This document shows positions 21,753 to 27,836 of a stretch of DNA of 27,836 nt, piece after piece (position 1 is the first letter of the stretch; each line of letters starts with the position of its first letter). The notes below the pieces were generated by a model. It ran no database searches and was not told the DNA's origin. It saw only the letters and a program-made list of their open reading frames with translations. The DNA is from a virus: IMG/VR virus record IMGVR_UViG_3300037231_000280, positions 1-27,836 of that record; one strand, given 5' to 3'. The position numbers and the translations under genes were made by a program.

Positions 21753-21953
21753 TTATCGCTTGCTGGAGCGCACGTCGTTATACAGCCAAAGGAAGGCGGG
21801 AGATGCAACCGCAAAGCCAGCAACCATCCATCCAGCGGGATGCCACGCAAGCCACGCGCCACGCGTGAAGGCAGCGATGCCAGCGCCGAGGATGGCCGCG
21901 CCGATCGACCTTGCGACGTTCTGAATTCGTTGCTTCTGTTCTGCGGTTGTCAT
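21753..21953 (-). CDS. 66-aa two-helix membrane protein between terminase and portal
   Basis: It overlaps the large terminase stop by ATGA and ends nine bases before the portal start. It has a basic N-terminus (MTTAEQKQRIQNVARS), two hydrophobic helices (about 16-32 and 41-58) and a basic end, and no known motif. Small membrane proteins at this place occur in some phages. It could be a holin-like or exclusion factor, or anchor packaging at the membrane. Unknown. Confidence 0.55.
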   Translation of the reverse strand: MTTAEQKQRIQNVARSIGAAILGAGIAAFTRGAWLAWHPAGWMVAGFAVASPAFLWLYNDVRSSKR

Positions 21954-23665
21954 ACATAACCCACGTACGGCGAGGTGAACTTTTCGGTCTCGGCAGTGTA
22001 GGCCCGATTCATTGCGGTGATCAGCGCGGCGACGGGATCGATCTTCAGCTTCGCGTCGGGGCCTTTGCGCGGGAAGAGCGTTTCGTTCTGCCCCTCGCGC
22101 ACTTCAACGTTCGACATTGCCCAGGTGAGGACCGGATCGCCGTTATGGTGCAGTCGGCCGCTGTAAACAGCGGCCTGCAGTTCCTTCATCGGATCCGACA
22201 GATACTGCGTCGTCTGCGGGATGGTGAGCACCACATCCTCGCCAAATTCGGCCGCCAGGTCCTGCTGCATCTGGAGAGCAGACCACGGATCGAATCCCAG
22301 GCACTTCATGTCGTACAACTGGCAATCGTTTCGGATGTCGCGCTGGATCTGCGACAGCCGGATCTCAGGTCCATCGACGGAGATCAGCGCTTTCTCAGCG
22401 ACCCACTGTGCATAGGCCGGATGCTCTCCATCGTTGATCGTTGCGCTCGGCGCGTAGTGGTAGCCGAAAACGTAATAGTGATCCTGGTCGATCGTTTCCA
22501 ACTCGCCGGCTTCTCCGTTGAGAACCTTGTCAGTCTGCGACCGCTTGAAGATCAGGATGCGGCTGGCGAGATCGATGCGAGCTGCAAGGTCGTTACCCAT
22601 CCAGCAGGGCATACCCGCGAAGTCGGCGATGCGGAGGCTGCGATTAGCGCAGGCCTTCCACTTCTCCATGTTCATCCACACCGTGCCCTGATTGGTCCAC
22701 ACGCTGAAGTGCTTTGTGAGGATGTTGTTTTGCTTGTGCGCAAACTCGATCGCATCCTGCTGGCGACCGCGCAAGTACTCCCAGCTGATGGACACGCCGA
22801 CGTTGGGGTTCGCTTTCGCGATCCCGATGTCCGTCTTCCACTCGTCCGGTGAATCAATGGTGAAGATAATCCCGAACTGCCGGTCATCTTTGATCGTGCC
22901 CGACAGAATCTTGATTACGTCCTGCCGCAGCATGTAGCAGGGCCCGCCGACATTGAAGCCTGCGGTGGTGATAACGAACAGGATGGGCTGCTCGCGCGCT
23001 CCCATGCCCGACTCCATCGCATCGTAGAGCGTTGGGGAGTCGTGTTCGTGGTATTCGTCGACTATCGCGCAGGACGGGCTGGATCCATCGCCAGGATTCT
23101 TTACCAGCGGTTCAAAGCGGCTTCCATCAGTGCGGGTGAGGCTTTTCTTGTTGACTTCGACGTTGAACGAGCGCAGGAAACCGTGCGATCGCATCGCCAT
23201 GAGACGCGCCGGCCGGAAGACTTCGAGCGCCTGCTTCTCCTTCGTAGCCCCCGAGAATACTTGGGCGTCCGTTTCGCCGTCGCAGGCGAACATATACAGG
23301 CCCTTCTGCCCGGCGCTGGTCGACTTTCCACTCTTGCGGCCGGTCTCGACGTACACCTTGGTGAAACGGCGCTTGCCGGTCGACTTGCTAACCCAGCCGA
23401 AGATCGAGCAGTCGATGAAGAGTTGCCAGGGCTCGGCGGTGATGCGGTGATCCTTGCCGCGGATCCGCCGCGCCCACTTGCCGGAGACGTGAGGGAACTT
23501 GCTGACGATCCAGCAGTAGCGATGCGCCAAGCCTTCGTCAAATCGGTACGGGTAAACCGGATCGAGCGACTGCTGCAGATCGTCGAGGTGACGCTGGCAG
23601 GCTTGGCGAACAAAGAGGCAGGCGATGATCTCACCTGACACCACGCCGCGCGCGTAGGCCATCAT
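21950..23665 (-). CDS. terL: Terminase large subunit
   Basis: The packaging motor. From the ATG at 23665 it has 571 aa. Residues 109-116 are Walker A (GRKSGKST), D203-E204 in CAIVDEYHEH is Walker B, FVITTAG follows as motif III, and the C-terminal nuclease has the acidic residues in NDLAARIDLAS, CLGFDPWSA and KIDPVAAL. The N-terminal YARGVVSGEI...CQRHLDDL and EPWQLFI blocks are those of the Terminase_1/HK97 type. Start choice: the open frame runs back to a GTG at 23869, but that would overlap the small subunit by 188 bp in another frame with a low-complexity Ser/Thr/Lys sequence; the ATGs at 23665 and 23662 come 16-19 bp after the small-subunit stop with a weak GAGAAG. Confidence 0.9.
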   Translation of the reverse strand: MMAYARGVVSGEIIACLFVRQACQRHLDDLQQSLDPVYPYRFDEGLAHRYCWIVSKFPHVSGKWARRIRGKDHRITAEPWQLFIDCSIFGWVSKSTGKRRFTKVYVETGRKSGKSTSAGQKGLYMFACDGETDAQVFSGATKEKQALEVFRPARLMAMRSHGFLRSFNVEVNKKSLTRTDGSRFEPLVKNPGDGSSPSCAIVDEYHEHDSPTLYDAMESGMGAREQPILFVITTAGFNVGGPCYMLRQDVIKILSGTIKDDRQFGIIFTIDSPDEWKTDIGIAKANPNVGVSISWEYLRGRQQDAIEFAHKQNNILTKHFSVWTNQGTVWMNMEKWKACANRSLRIADFAGMPCWMGNDLAARIDLASRILIFKRSQTDKVLNGEAGELETIDQDHYYVFGYHYAPSATINDGEHPAYAQWVAEKALISVDGPEIRLSQIQRDIRNDCQLYDMKCLGFDPWSALQMQQDLAAEFGEDVVLTIPQTTQYLSDPMKELQAAVYSGRLHHNGDPVLTWAMSNVEVREGQNETLFPRKGPDAKLKIDPVAALITAMNRAYTAETEKFTSPYVGYV

Positions 23666-23681
23666 CTTCTCGACGAATGGG

Positions 23682-24125
23682 CTACTGAACTCGTATTCCG
23701 GTACTACCGTCTGCGGCTTGCTGCCACTCGTCCTCTTCTTCTTCGGTGGTTTTGACGCCGTTGCCGTTGACGAGGCTTCGGCTGGCTGGGTTGAGGCCGA
23801 GTTGCGACTGGTACTTGTTGAGCTGCGCAAAGTCACCGGTGGATGCTCCAGGGCGCCGGCACCGCACACGCAGGCGGGCCGTCATCTCGAAGTGACCGCG
23901 ATCAGCACTTGTGATCAGCACTTCCTTGGTCTCTTCGAGCAATTCATTCCACGCCTCAAGGTGTTCGCGCGACGTGGGGCTGTTCGGGTTGGTAAAGCTG
24001 GACGGTGGAGTGCCAAGCGGCCCGGTGACAACCGGCTCCAAGGCCCGCTCGCGAGCGCGTTGAGGATTCTTATCGAAGGCCCCCTTGCGGTCGAGTTCAG
24101 CGGATGTTTTGCGGGTTCGACCCAT
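23682..24125 (-). CDS. terS: Terminase small subunit (P27-like)
   Basis: A 147-aa protein with start MGRTRKTSAELDRKGAF, a mid-part SREHLEAWNELLEETKEVLITSADRG and an end ASTGDFAQLNKYQSQLGLNPASRSLV, the order seen in P27-family small terminase proteins. These bind the packaging site and recruit the large subunit. The ATG has GAGG at 7-bp spacing. The C-terminal Glu-rich segment (TTEEEEDEW) is probably the link to the large subunit. Placed right after the noncoding gap that may hold the packaging site. Confidence 0.75.
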   Translation of the reverse strand: MGRTRKTSAELDRKGAFDKNPQRARERALEPVVTGPLGTPPSSFTNPNSPTSREHLEAWNELLEETKEVLITSADRGHFEMTARLRVRCRRPGASTGDFAQLNKYQSQLGLNPASRSLVNGNGVKTTEEEEDEWQQAADGSTGIRVQ

Positions 24126-24318
24126 ACGAATACCTCATCAGGAATGCCCCTGCACGCGCATTACAGCGCCCATGGCGAATCACCACGCAGAATCACTGAT
24201 TTTCGAGGGGCCAAACTGCTGTGTTTTATTTCCGAATTGCTTATTTTGTGGAAGCGAAAATTTGTCCTAACGTCGGTCTGCGGTCGCCAATGTCAGAGAG
24301 ATTTGCACCCCCCCACCC
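24126..24318. promoter_or_regulatory. Noncoding gap before terS, candidate cos/pac region
   Basis: A 193-bp gap between the HNH gene and the small terminase gene, the longest noncoding stretch in the late operon. Visible features are a pair of GAATCAC direct repeats (24177-24183 and 24190-24196), an inverted repeat ATTTTCG/CGAAAAT (24199-24205 and 24255-24261), an AT-rich block (24225-24270) and a C-run (24308-24319). In HK97-type phages with an HNH gene, cos sites often lie just upstream of terS. A late promoter is an alternative. Confidence 0.4.
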
Positions 24319-24702
24319 CTATGAGGTTTGGAGATTGCTTGTACGTCCTAAGCCGCCATCCTCTGTCGAGGTCTTATGGTTATGACACTCAGTGCAGAGC
24401 GACTGATGATTGTTCGCATCCCAGAAGAGCACCATATCGCCTTTATGCGGATCGATGTGATCCGTACACGTTGCGGCTATCACACGCAGTGGATGCCGTT
24501 TCTTAGGATCTACGCACAGCGGATGCTGTCGCAGACGCGCCTTACTGTATGCAGACCACTCGCGCGTATAACCACGCTTGTGAGCGCTGGGCCTTGCAGC
24601 TTCTGTTCTTGCACGCGCGCTGTGCTTCGGTGCACATGCATCGCAGTATCCACGCGCGACCAGCGCTTTACATCCTGGCCGAGCACATGGACGCTTCGCC
24701 AT
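24319..24702 (-). CDS. HNH endonuclease of the packaging module
   Basis: A 127-aa protein. Residues 1-25 carry CARPGC and CDAC knuckles; the HNH core is D81-H82 in CTDHIDPHKGD, N98 in DANNHQSLC and H107 in CTECHNHKT, with zinc-ligand cysteines around it (C63, C103, C106). HNH proteins next to terminases (HK97 gp74 group) assist terminase in cutting the packaging site and are needed for morphogenesis. The ATG overlaps the upstream stop (TAATG). Confidence 0.85.
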   Translation of the reverse strand: MAKRPCARPGCKALVARGYCDACAPKHSARARTEAARPSAHKRGYTREWSAYSKARLRQHPLCVDPKKRHPLRVIAATCTDHIDPHKGDMVLFWDANNHQSLCTECHNHKTSTEDGGLGRTSNLQTS

Positions 24703-25244
24703 TAGGCAGTTGCTGCTGGTGTTGCAGTCGAAGCAAGCTGCGCTTGGATGGCGTTGAACTCACCACTGATGAGCGTGATGATGCCAGTCGCCTTCGTCTG
24801 TGTTGCCGCATCCTTCACCTGGAAGGCAGCTTCCAGAGCGCTTGCATTGCTTACCAGCGAAGCAAGGATGCTGGTGAGGTTCGTCGTACCAGCAGGGGTC
24901 TTGGCAGCGTTGATCGTTGTGGCCAGCGCAGCCAGGCCAGTCTTGATCTTGTCGATGATGGGATTGATGATGGGCGCGAGCGTCGGATCGACGAACGTAT
25001 CGAGCTCTTCAATGAACGGCGCGATGTAGTTGACGGTAGAAGACACCTGAACTTCGACGGAAGGAAGATTCTTGAACTTCGACTTCAACCAGCTTCCAAT
25101 GGACTCGAAAAACGTAATCAACTTCATATTCATCTCCACGGCTTCCGCCGGCTTACTTTGCTGCAAACTCTCTACAACGGGCTTCGCTGGTGAAGTCACA
25201 GCAGCCCTCGCAAACCAATGCAACGGATTCAAGTCGATGATCAC
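24702..25244 (-). CDS. 180-aa protein of unknown function, possible internal start
   Basis: It starts at a GTG that overlaps the previous stop as GTGA. Residues 40-55 (MKLITFFESIGSWLKS) are an amphipathic/hydrophobic helix, followed by basic KFKN and a long Ala/Thr/Ile-rich helical region with heptad-like spacing (about 75-165), then a Thr/Ala-rich tail. M40 (codon at 25125-25127) has GGAG six bases ahead, so a shorter product of 141 aa may be the main one. No motif recognised. It lies between a putative membrane peptide and the HNH gene, so a lysis or packaging accessory role is possible. Confidence 0.55.
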   Translation of the reverse strand: MIIDLNPLHWFARAAVTSPAKPVVESLQQSKPAEAVEMNMKLITFFESIGSWLKSKFKNLPSVEVQVSSTVNYIAPFIEELDTFVDPTLAPIINPIIDKIKTGLAALATTINAAKTPAGTTNLTSILASLVSNASALEAAFQVKDAATQTKATGIITLISGEFNAIQAQLASTATPAATA

Positions 25245-25411
25245 GGCTTTGGATTCTTCTGAAAGAACGCCGCCACAAACACTACCGGAGCAACGATCGG
25301 TGTAATCAGCGCAGCGCCTAGCTTTGCAGGTCCAGGAGCGCAGTCACTTTGTGAGGCGCTAGTGAATATGCCGCCGACAACGCTGCCAACAGCCTTGAAT
25401 GGGTTTTTCAT
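25241..25411 (-). CDS. 56-aa membrane peptide
   Basis: An ORF from the ATG at 25411 (GAGG, 6-bp spacing) with MKNPFKAVGSVVGGIF, a central SASQSDCAPGP and a C-terminal hydrophobic stretch LGAALITPIVAPVVFVAAFF with a Lys/Pro end. One clear TM helix plus a weaker N-terminal hydrophobic part. The stop overlaps the next start (GTGA), which supports that it is a gene. It may belong to the lysis set. Confidence 0.55.
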   Translation of the reverse strand: MKNPFKAVGSVVGGIFTSASQSDCAPGPAKLGAALITPIVAPVVFVAAFFQKNPKP

Positions 25412-25423
25412 CGTGATCCTCGT

Positions 25424-25627
25424 TTACGACTTCTGACAGTCTTCCATCGCAGTGCCAACGCCAGCGCCGATAACACCCGCAGCGACGCTGAACCAATCGC
25501 GTGCAGTCATCGCAAGATGACCGGATGCGTCAAAGTGCACGCTATGAATCGCAGAAACCAGCAGCACGCAAAATCCCACTGCGGTGCTTTTCCAATTCGC
25601 ACTCAACTTACTGGTATCGATCGTCAC
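25424..25627 (-). CDS. 67-aa holin-like membrane protein
   Basis: The reading frame is longer, but the start is best set at the GTG at 25627, which overlaps the upstream stop as GTGA and has GGAG at 7-bp spacing. The protein reads TIDTSKLSANWKSTAVGF, a TM helix, a short polar loop (FDASGHLAMTARD), a second hydrophobic helix (WFSVAAGVIGAGVG), and an acidic end. The NWKSTAVG opening and two-helix build resemble the small phage holin-like proteins of the NWKTTxxG type. It would permeabilise the inner membrane for the endolysin. Confidence 0.55.
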   Translation of the reverse strand: MTIDTSKLSANWKSTAVGFCVLLVSAIHSVHFDASGHLAMTARDWFSVAAGVIGAGVGTAMEDCQKS

Positions 25628-25839
25628 GATTGATCTCCGTCTTGCTCTTGCGCTGCGATTGCGATATCGAAATCGCCAGTCTTTATAAAGCGATTCCACA
25701 ACACGATGTGCGCTTTTCGTTCCACGTGGAACGAAAGTATTCTATTGCCATCTGCATCAAAGCAGTCTTCGCTGTTGCACAATTCACCCAGATCCGCGCC
25801 GCACACACAGCAGTCGATATCGAGCGGATCGTCAAACAT
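25624..25839 (-). CDS. Small phage zinc-finger protein
   Basis: A 71-aa protein with CVCGADLGELC (C11, C13 or C10, G14-A15, C21) and an FHVERK about 15 residues on (H38), matching the phage zinc-binding pattern CxxCGAxxGxxC...HxxR. The rest is acidic and helical. It overlaps the next gene by GTGA. Such proteins are common in phage genomes; their function is unknown. Confidence 0.55.
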   Translation of the reverse strand: MFDDPLDIDCCVCGADLGELCNSEDCFDADGNRILSFHVERKAHIVLWNRFIKTGDFDIAIAAQEQDGDQS

Positions 25840-25841
25840 GG

Positions 25842-26159
25842 CTACTGCTCCAAAATGCCCGTTGCGTCTTCCACCTTCGCTACTGCGGCAGCGCGTTCTT
25901 CGTCACCAGCAATAGCCTTTGCGCCGTGATCGCGCTGCAGAATATCGAGTGTCTTCGACACAATCTCGCCGACCACTTCATGCTTCACCGCATCACGCGC
26001 AGCGCGAGCAGAGATCGTCTCATCAGGCATTCCGCCAGTGAGCACATTCCCCAAGTCATCCACAGCGATCAGCGCGCGCTTCACGTAGCCTTCGCCTGCA
26101 GCTTGCGTTTCCTGTTGCTGCACCTGCACTGGTGTCAACGGCACAATTCCATCACTCAT
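25842..26159 (-). CDS. Conserved 105-aa phage protein
   Basis: Perfect SD (AGGAG, 6 bp). The core ALIAVDDLGNVLTGGMPDET followed by ISARAARDA and, near the end, LDILQRDHGAKAIAG looks like the small phage proteins with DxxLNxLxGGxPDETxSxR and a C-terminal RDHCxxA that are common beside lysis and HNH genes. The Gln-rich N-terminus (QVQQQETQ) is specific here. No function is known to me for the family. Confidence 0.55.
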   Translation of the reverse strand: MSDGIVPLTPVQVQQQETQAAGEGYVKRALIAVDDLGNVLTGGMPDETISARAARDAVKHEVVGEIVSKTLDILQRDHGAKAIAGDEERAAAVAKVEDATGILEQ

Positions 26160-26168
26160 CGCGATCTC

Positions 26169-26840
26169 CTAAAACCACGCCGGGCTAATCTTCGAAATCG
26201 TCTGCCCAATCCCCAGCATCACGCCCCAGAACGTAACCTTCTTCACTGGCGGATGTGTGAGCTTGTGAACTTCCTCATGAACGTCCTTCAACGTGCCATC
26301 CGCCTGAACAGCGCTATCCGCCACAGCCGCGCTTGTCGTGTCCAGGTTGTGCACCGTCTGTAGCAGATCGGGTGAGGCCAGCAGCGCATGGAGCGCTTGA
26401 ACATCATCGTTTGCACCCGCGTAGATGGTCGCTTCCTGTTGATCCAGCGTTCCGAGATTCTTATCTTCGTGATTCGCCGCAATCTCAATCTGGCCCATCG
26501 TCATCCGAGCCGTATTCAGCGTCTTCGCAGCATCCGCCAGCAGGCCACATGGCCCAGGAACGCATGGAGCCTTCACGAGCTGCAGCGTCTGGTTGCCGGT
26601 CTTCAGCAACGCCACAGCGGCATCTGCGATCGCATAAAACTTGCTCACATCCAACGGCTGCGCTGGAATGAAACCCTTCGCAGTACTCAGTAGGTCTGCA
26701 CCCTGCACAGCGATTCCATGCTCATCCTGCCGAGCATCCTTCAACACGCCACAAGCCTGAACCGCGAGCACCACTAGCATGCACGTCAACAACCCGAGAA
26801 AGGCAGTGCGCGCCAACGTGTTGTATCGCTCGAAGGTCAT
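26169..26840 (-). CDS. Membrane-anchored or lipoprotein, possible spanin-like
   Basis: A 223-aa protein overlapping the previous stop by ATGA. Residues 11-29 are strongly hydrophobic and end at C30 (AVQAC), which could be a lipobox. The rest is periplasm-type, helical and Ala-rich, with Cys pair CVPGPC (92-97), which may form a disulfide, and a hydrophobic C-terminal segment (VTFWGVMLGIGQTISK). In the lysis neighbourhood a spanin or lysis accessory is possible. No known family recognised. Confidence 0.5.
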   Translation of the reverse strand: MTFERYNTLARTAFLGLLTCMLVVLAVQACGVLKDARQDEHGIAVQGADLLSTAKGFIPAQPLDVSKFYAIADAAVALLKTGNQTLQLVKAPCVPGPCGLLADAAKTLNTARMTMGQIEIAANHEDKNLGTLDQQEATIYAGANDDVQALHALLASPDLLQTVHNLDTTSAAVADSAVQADGTLKDVHEEVHKLTHPPVKKVTFWGVMLGIGQTISKISPAWF

Positions 26841-27178
26841 CGGTGCTCGATATAGAAGCCTTGTGCTCCATCCACCAGGCCGAAGTACAACTTACCGGTG
26901 CGCTTGTTCTGCGCGGCGGCGATCTCATAGAAGCCGTCTTTCAGTTCAGGGCAGGCGAACGACAGATCGCCATGCTTCATGTCGGCCGCAACGCTTGCCT
27001 CTTTGCCAGCTTCATCCGTCAGCGTCACTGCGTATTCGCCGTCCGCCATGTGCCGGTGCGGATAGGAATAGCTCACCGTGTCGCCAGGGGCAAACACGTC
27101 GCCAATCCACCGTGACGGAGAGGTTGCATTCAATCCGTGAAACAACATCACAAAACCTAACGCCAGGCTCTCAAGCAT
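26837..27178 (-). CDS. 113-aa exported protein of unknown function
   Basis: Best start is the ATG at 27178, preceded by GGAGG at 8 bp; an ATG at 27193 lies before that SD. The N-terminal 20 residues (MLESLALGFVMLFHGLNATS) look like a signal peptide, followed by a beta-rich, Ig-like domain with GDTVSYSYPHRHMADGEY then VTLTDEAGK. The end FGLVDGAQGFYIEHR is distinctive. A periplasmic or surface role during lysis or lysogeny is possible; no family recognised. Confidence 0.5.
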   Translation of the reverse strand: MLESLALGFVMLFHGLNATSPSRWIGDVFAPGDTVSYSYPHRHMADGEYAVTLTDEAGKEASVAADMKHGDLSFACPELKDGFYEIAAAQNKRTGKLYFGLVDGAQGFYIEHR

Positions 27179-27204
27179 CGCAGCAACCTCCATCGTTCTT
27201 TAGT

Positions 27205-27336
27205 TCAGCGCGCCCAGTGAATCCGCAGATGGAACGCAACATAAAGCAGCGCAAACGCGATCGCCATGACACCTATCGTCGTGAGCACCACGATGACCGC
27301 AATCAGCCAACCCGGAATATCAAGACCTGGATACAT
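27205..27336 (-). CDS. 43-aa single-TM peptide
   Basis: An ORF from the ATG at 27336 (GAGG, 6-7 bp upstream) eight bases after the endolysin stop. It reads MYPGLDIPGW, a 25-residue hydrophobic helix and a basic end HLRIHWAR, a membrane peptide with N-out/C-in features. Next to the endolysin it could be a pinholin or an antiholin. It is too short for many gene finders. Confidence 0.55.
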   Translation of the reverse strand: MYPGLDIPGWLIAVIVVLTTIGVMAIAFALLYVAFHLRIHWAR

Positions 27337-27344
27337 CGATAACC

Positions 27345-27836
27345 TCAGCTCGGCATCGCCGTGGCATACGTAAACGCCAGCTTGCCTTCATACGCTGGAT
27401 CCGGCGTGATATGCCCGGCATTCCAGCAATCACCAATCTGCGCCAGCGTCTGCGGCTTCCACTGCCGCAGCTTGCTGTTCAGAAACAGCACCGAGGCATT
27501 CATCGCCAGGGGAAGCTGATCGAACATCACAGGACCATACGTCGCCGGTGCATTGCACAGCATCACCTGCAGCGGCCCAAAGCTGCACGCACCAGACGAT
27601 CCATACAGCGAGAGCAGTTGCGGCATCGGCGCATGCGTGGCATACATCCCGCCAACGTCAAACGCGGGCTCATGCCTGGGCTGGCAGTCAGCACCAAAGC
27701 TCGACTCCACACCACTCATCGCCCACAGCAACTGCGTACCATCTACACCTGGAGGCAGAGGACCAACCCGCGATCCAAACTGCACGCAAGCCGCAGCAAT
27801 CTGTTCGCGCGTAAAGTTCGCTCTGGTCGCAATCAT
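27345..27836 (-). CDS. Lytic transglycosylase-like endolysin (5' end at window edge)
   Basis: 163 residues are visible. The pattern LLWAMSGVESSFGADC gives the catalytic Glu (E44) of the SLT/goose lysozyme superfamily, with GACSFGPLQVM (82-92) corresponding to the GxxGxMQ motif and IGDCWNAGH (134-142) to the usual AYNAG. It would cut the glycan strands at lysis. No signal peptide is seen, in line with a holin-dependent endolysin. The first ATG is exactly at the window end (27834-27836), so the true start could lie further upstream. Confidence 0.7.
   Translation of the reverse strand: MIATRANFTREQIAAACVQFGSRVGPLPPGVDGTQLLWAMSGVESSFGADCQPRHEPAFDVGGMYATHAPMPQLLSLYGSSGACSFGPLQVMLCNAPATYGPVMFDQLPLAMNASVLFLNSKLRQWKPQTLAQIGDCWNAGHITPDPAYEGKLAFTYATAMPS

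Noticed and set aside
21911-22852. A 313-codon plus-strand frame opposite the large terminase
   Set aside because: Shadow of the terminase coding frame, no motif, no SD.
23666-23869. N-terminal extension of the large terminase from a GTG at 23869
   Set aside because: It would overlap the small subunit by 188 bp, has a low-complexity Ser/Thr/Lys sequence and no SD; the conserved N-terminal pattern begins at YARGVVSGE.

Overview
The window is the late half plus the integration end of a temperate siphophage with HK97-type heads, seen as an integrated prophage or its close relative. Almost everything is on the minus strand, and the genes run right to left in packed operon style with ATGA, GTGA and TAATG start/stop overlaps. 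I saw no tRNA, rRNA, CRISPR or insertion sequence. The DNA looks GC-rich. The host is probably a soil Acidobacteriota (Granulicella/Terriglobus/Edaphobacter-like); this is a weak inference from codon style and from the look of the integrase N-terminus and the secreted-protein-like N-terminus of the tail fibre. No host gene and no att site is visible.

From right to left: (1) 27836-25241, a lysis/accessory block with a transglycosylase-like endolysin cut or starting exactly at the window edge, a 43-aa membrane peptide, three proteins of unclear role (one membrane-anchored), a conserved 105-aa phage protein, a small zinc-finger protein, a 67-aa holin-like membrane protein and a 56-aa membrane peptide. 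(2) 25244-21950, a 180-aa protein, an HNH endonuclease, a 193-bp noncoding gap (best place for a packaging site), and the small and large terminase subunits. (3) 21953-15700, a small membrane protein, the portal, an S49-type head protease with a cysteine-rich tail, the major capsid protein, a probable decoration protein, a small beta-rich protein, and a head-tail connector carrying an inserted domain. (4) 15699-9067, head closure, tail completion, tail tube, two tail assembly chaperones that appear to be joined by a -1 frameshift, a two-TM protein, a displaced HK97-gp10-like protein, the tape measure and a distal tail protein. (5) 9067-2383, hub protein, NlpC/P60-like peptidase, a 999-aa tail-tip protein and an 863-aa fibre with a signal peptide, collagen-like stretch and SGNH hydrolase domain. 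(6) 2382-1105, a small plus-strand island with two ribbon-helix-helix (RHH) regulators, a zinc-ribbon peptide and an operator-like array. (7) 1104-1, the tyrosine integrase.

The most notable region is the island at 1105-2382. It is bordered on one side by a scrap that matches the 3' end of a tail fibre gene (2284-2334) and on the other by a scrap that matches the 5' end of an integrase gene (about 1163-1279), each lying next to an intact, diverged gene of the same kind. I read this as scars of two module replacements, fibre and integrase, around a retained regulatory core. Other points of interest are a box I Arg-to-Ser change in the integrase, terminator-like hairpins inside the late operon, a cysteine-rich metal-binding-like tail on the head protease and foreign beta-domains inserted into the connector and the tail-tip protein. 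Several real genes here are too short for usual ORF cut-offs (53, 48, 43, 56 and 67 aa). All functions are from motif reading alone; no database search was run.
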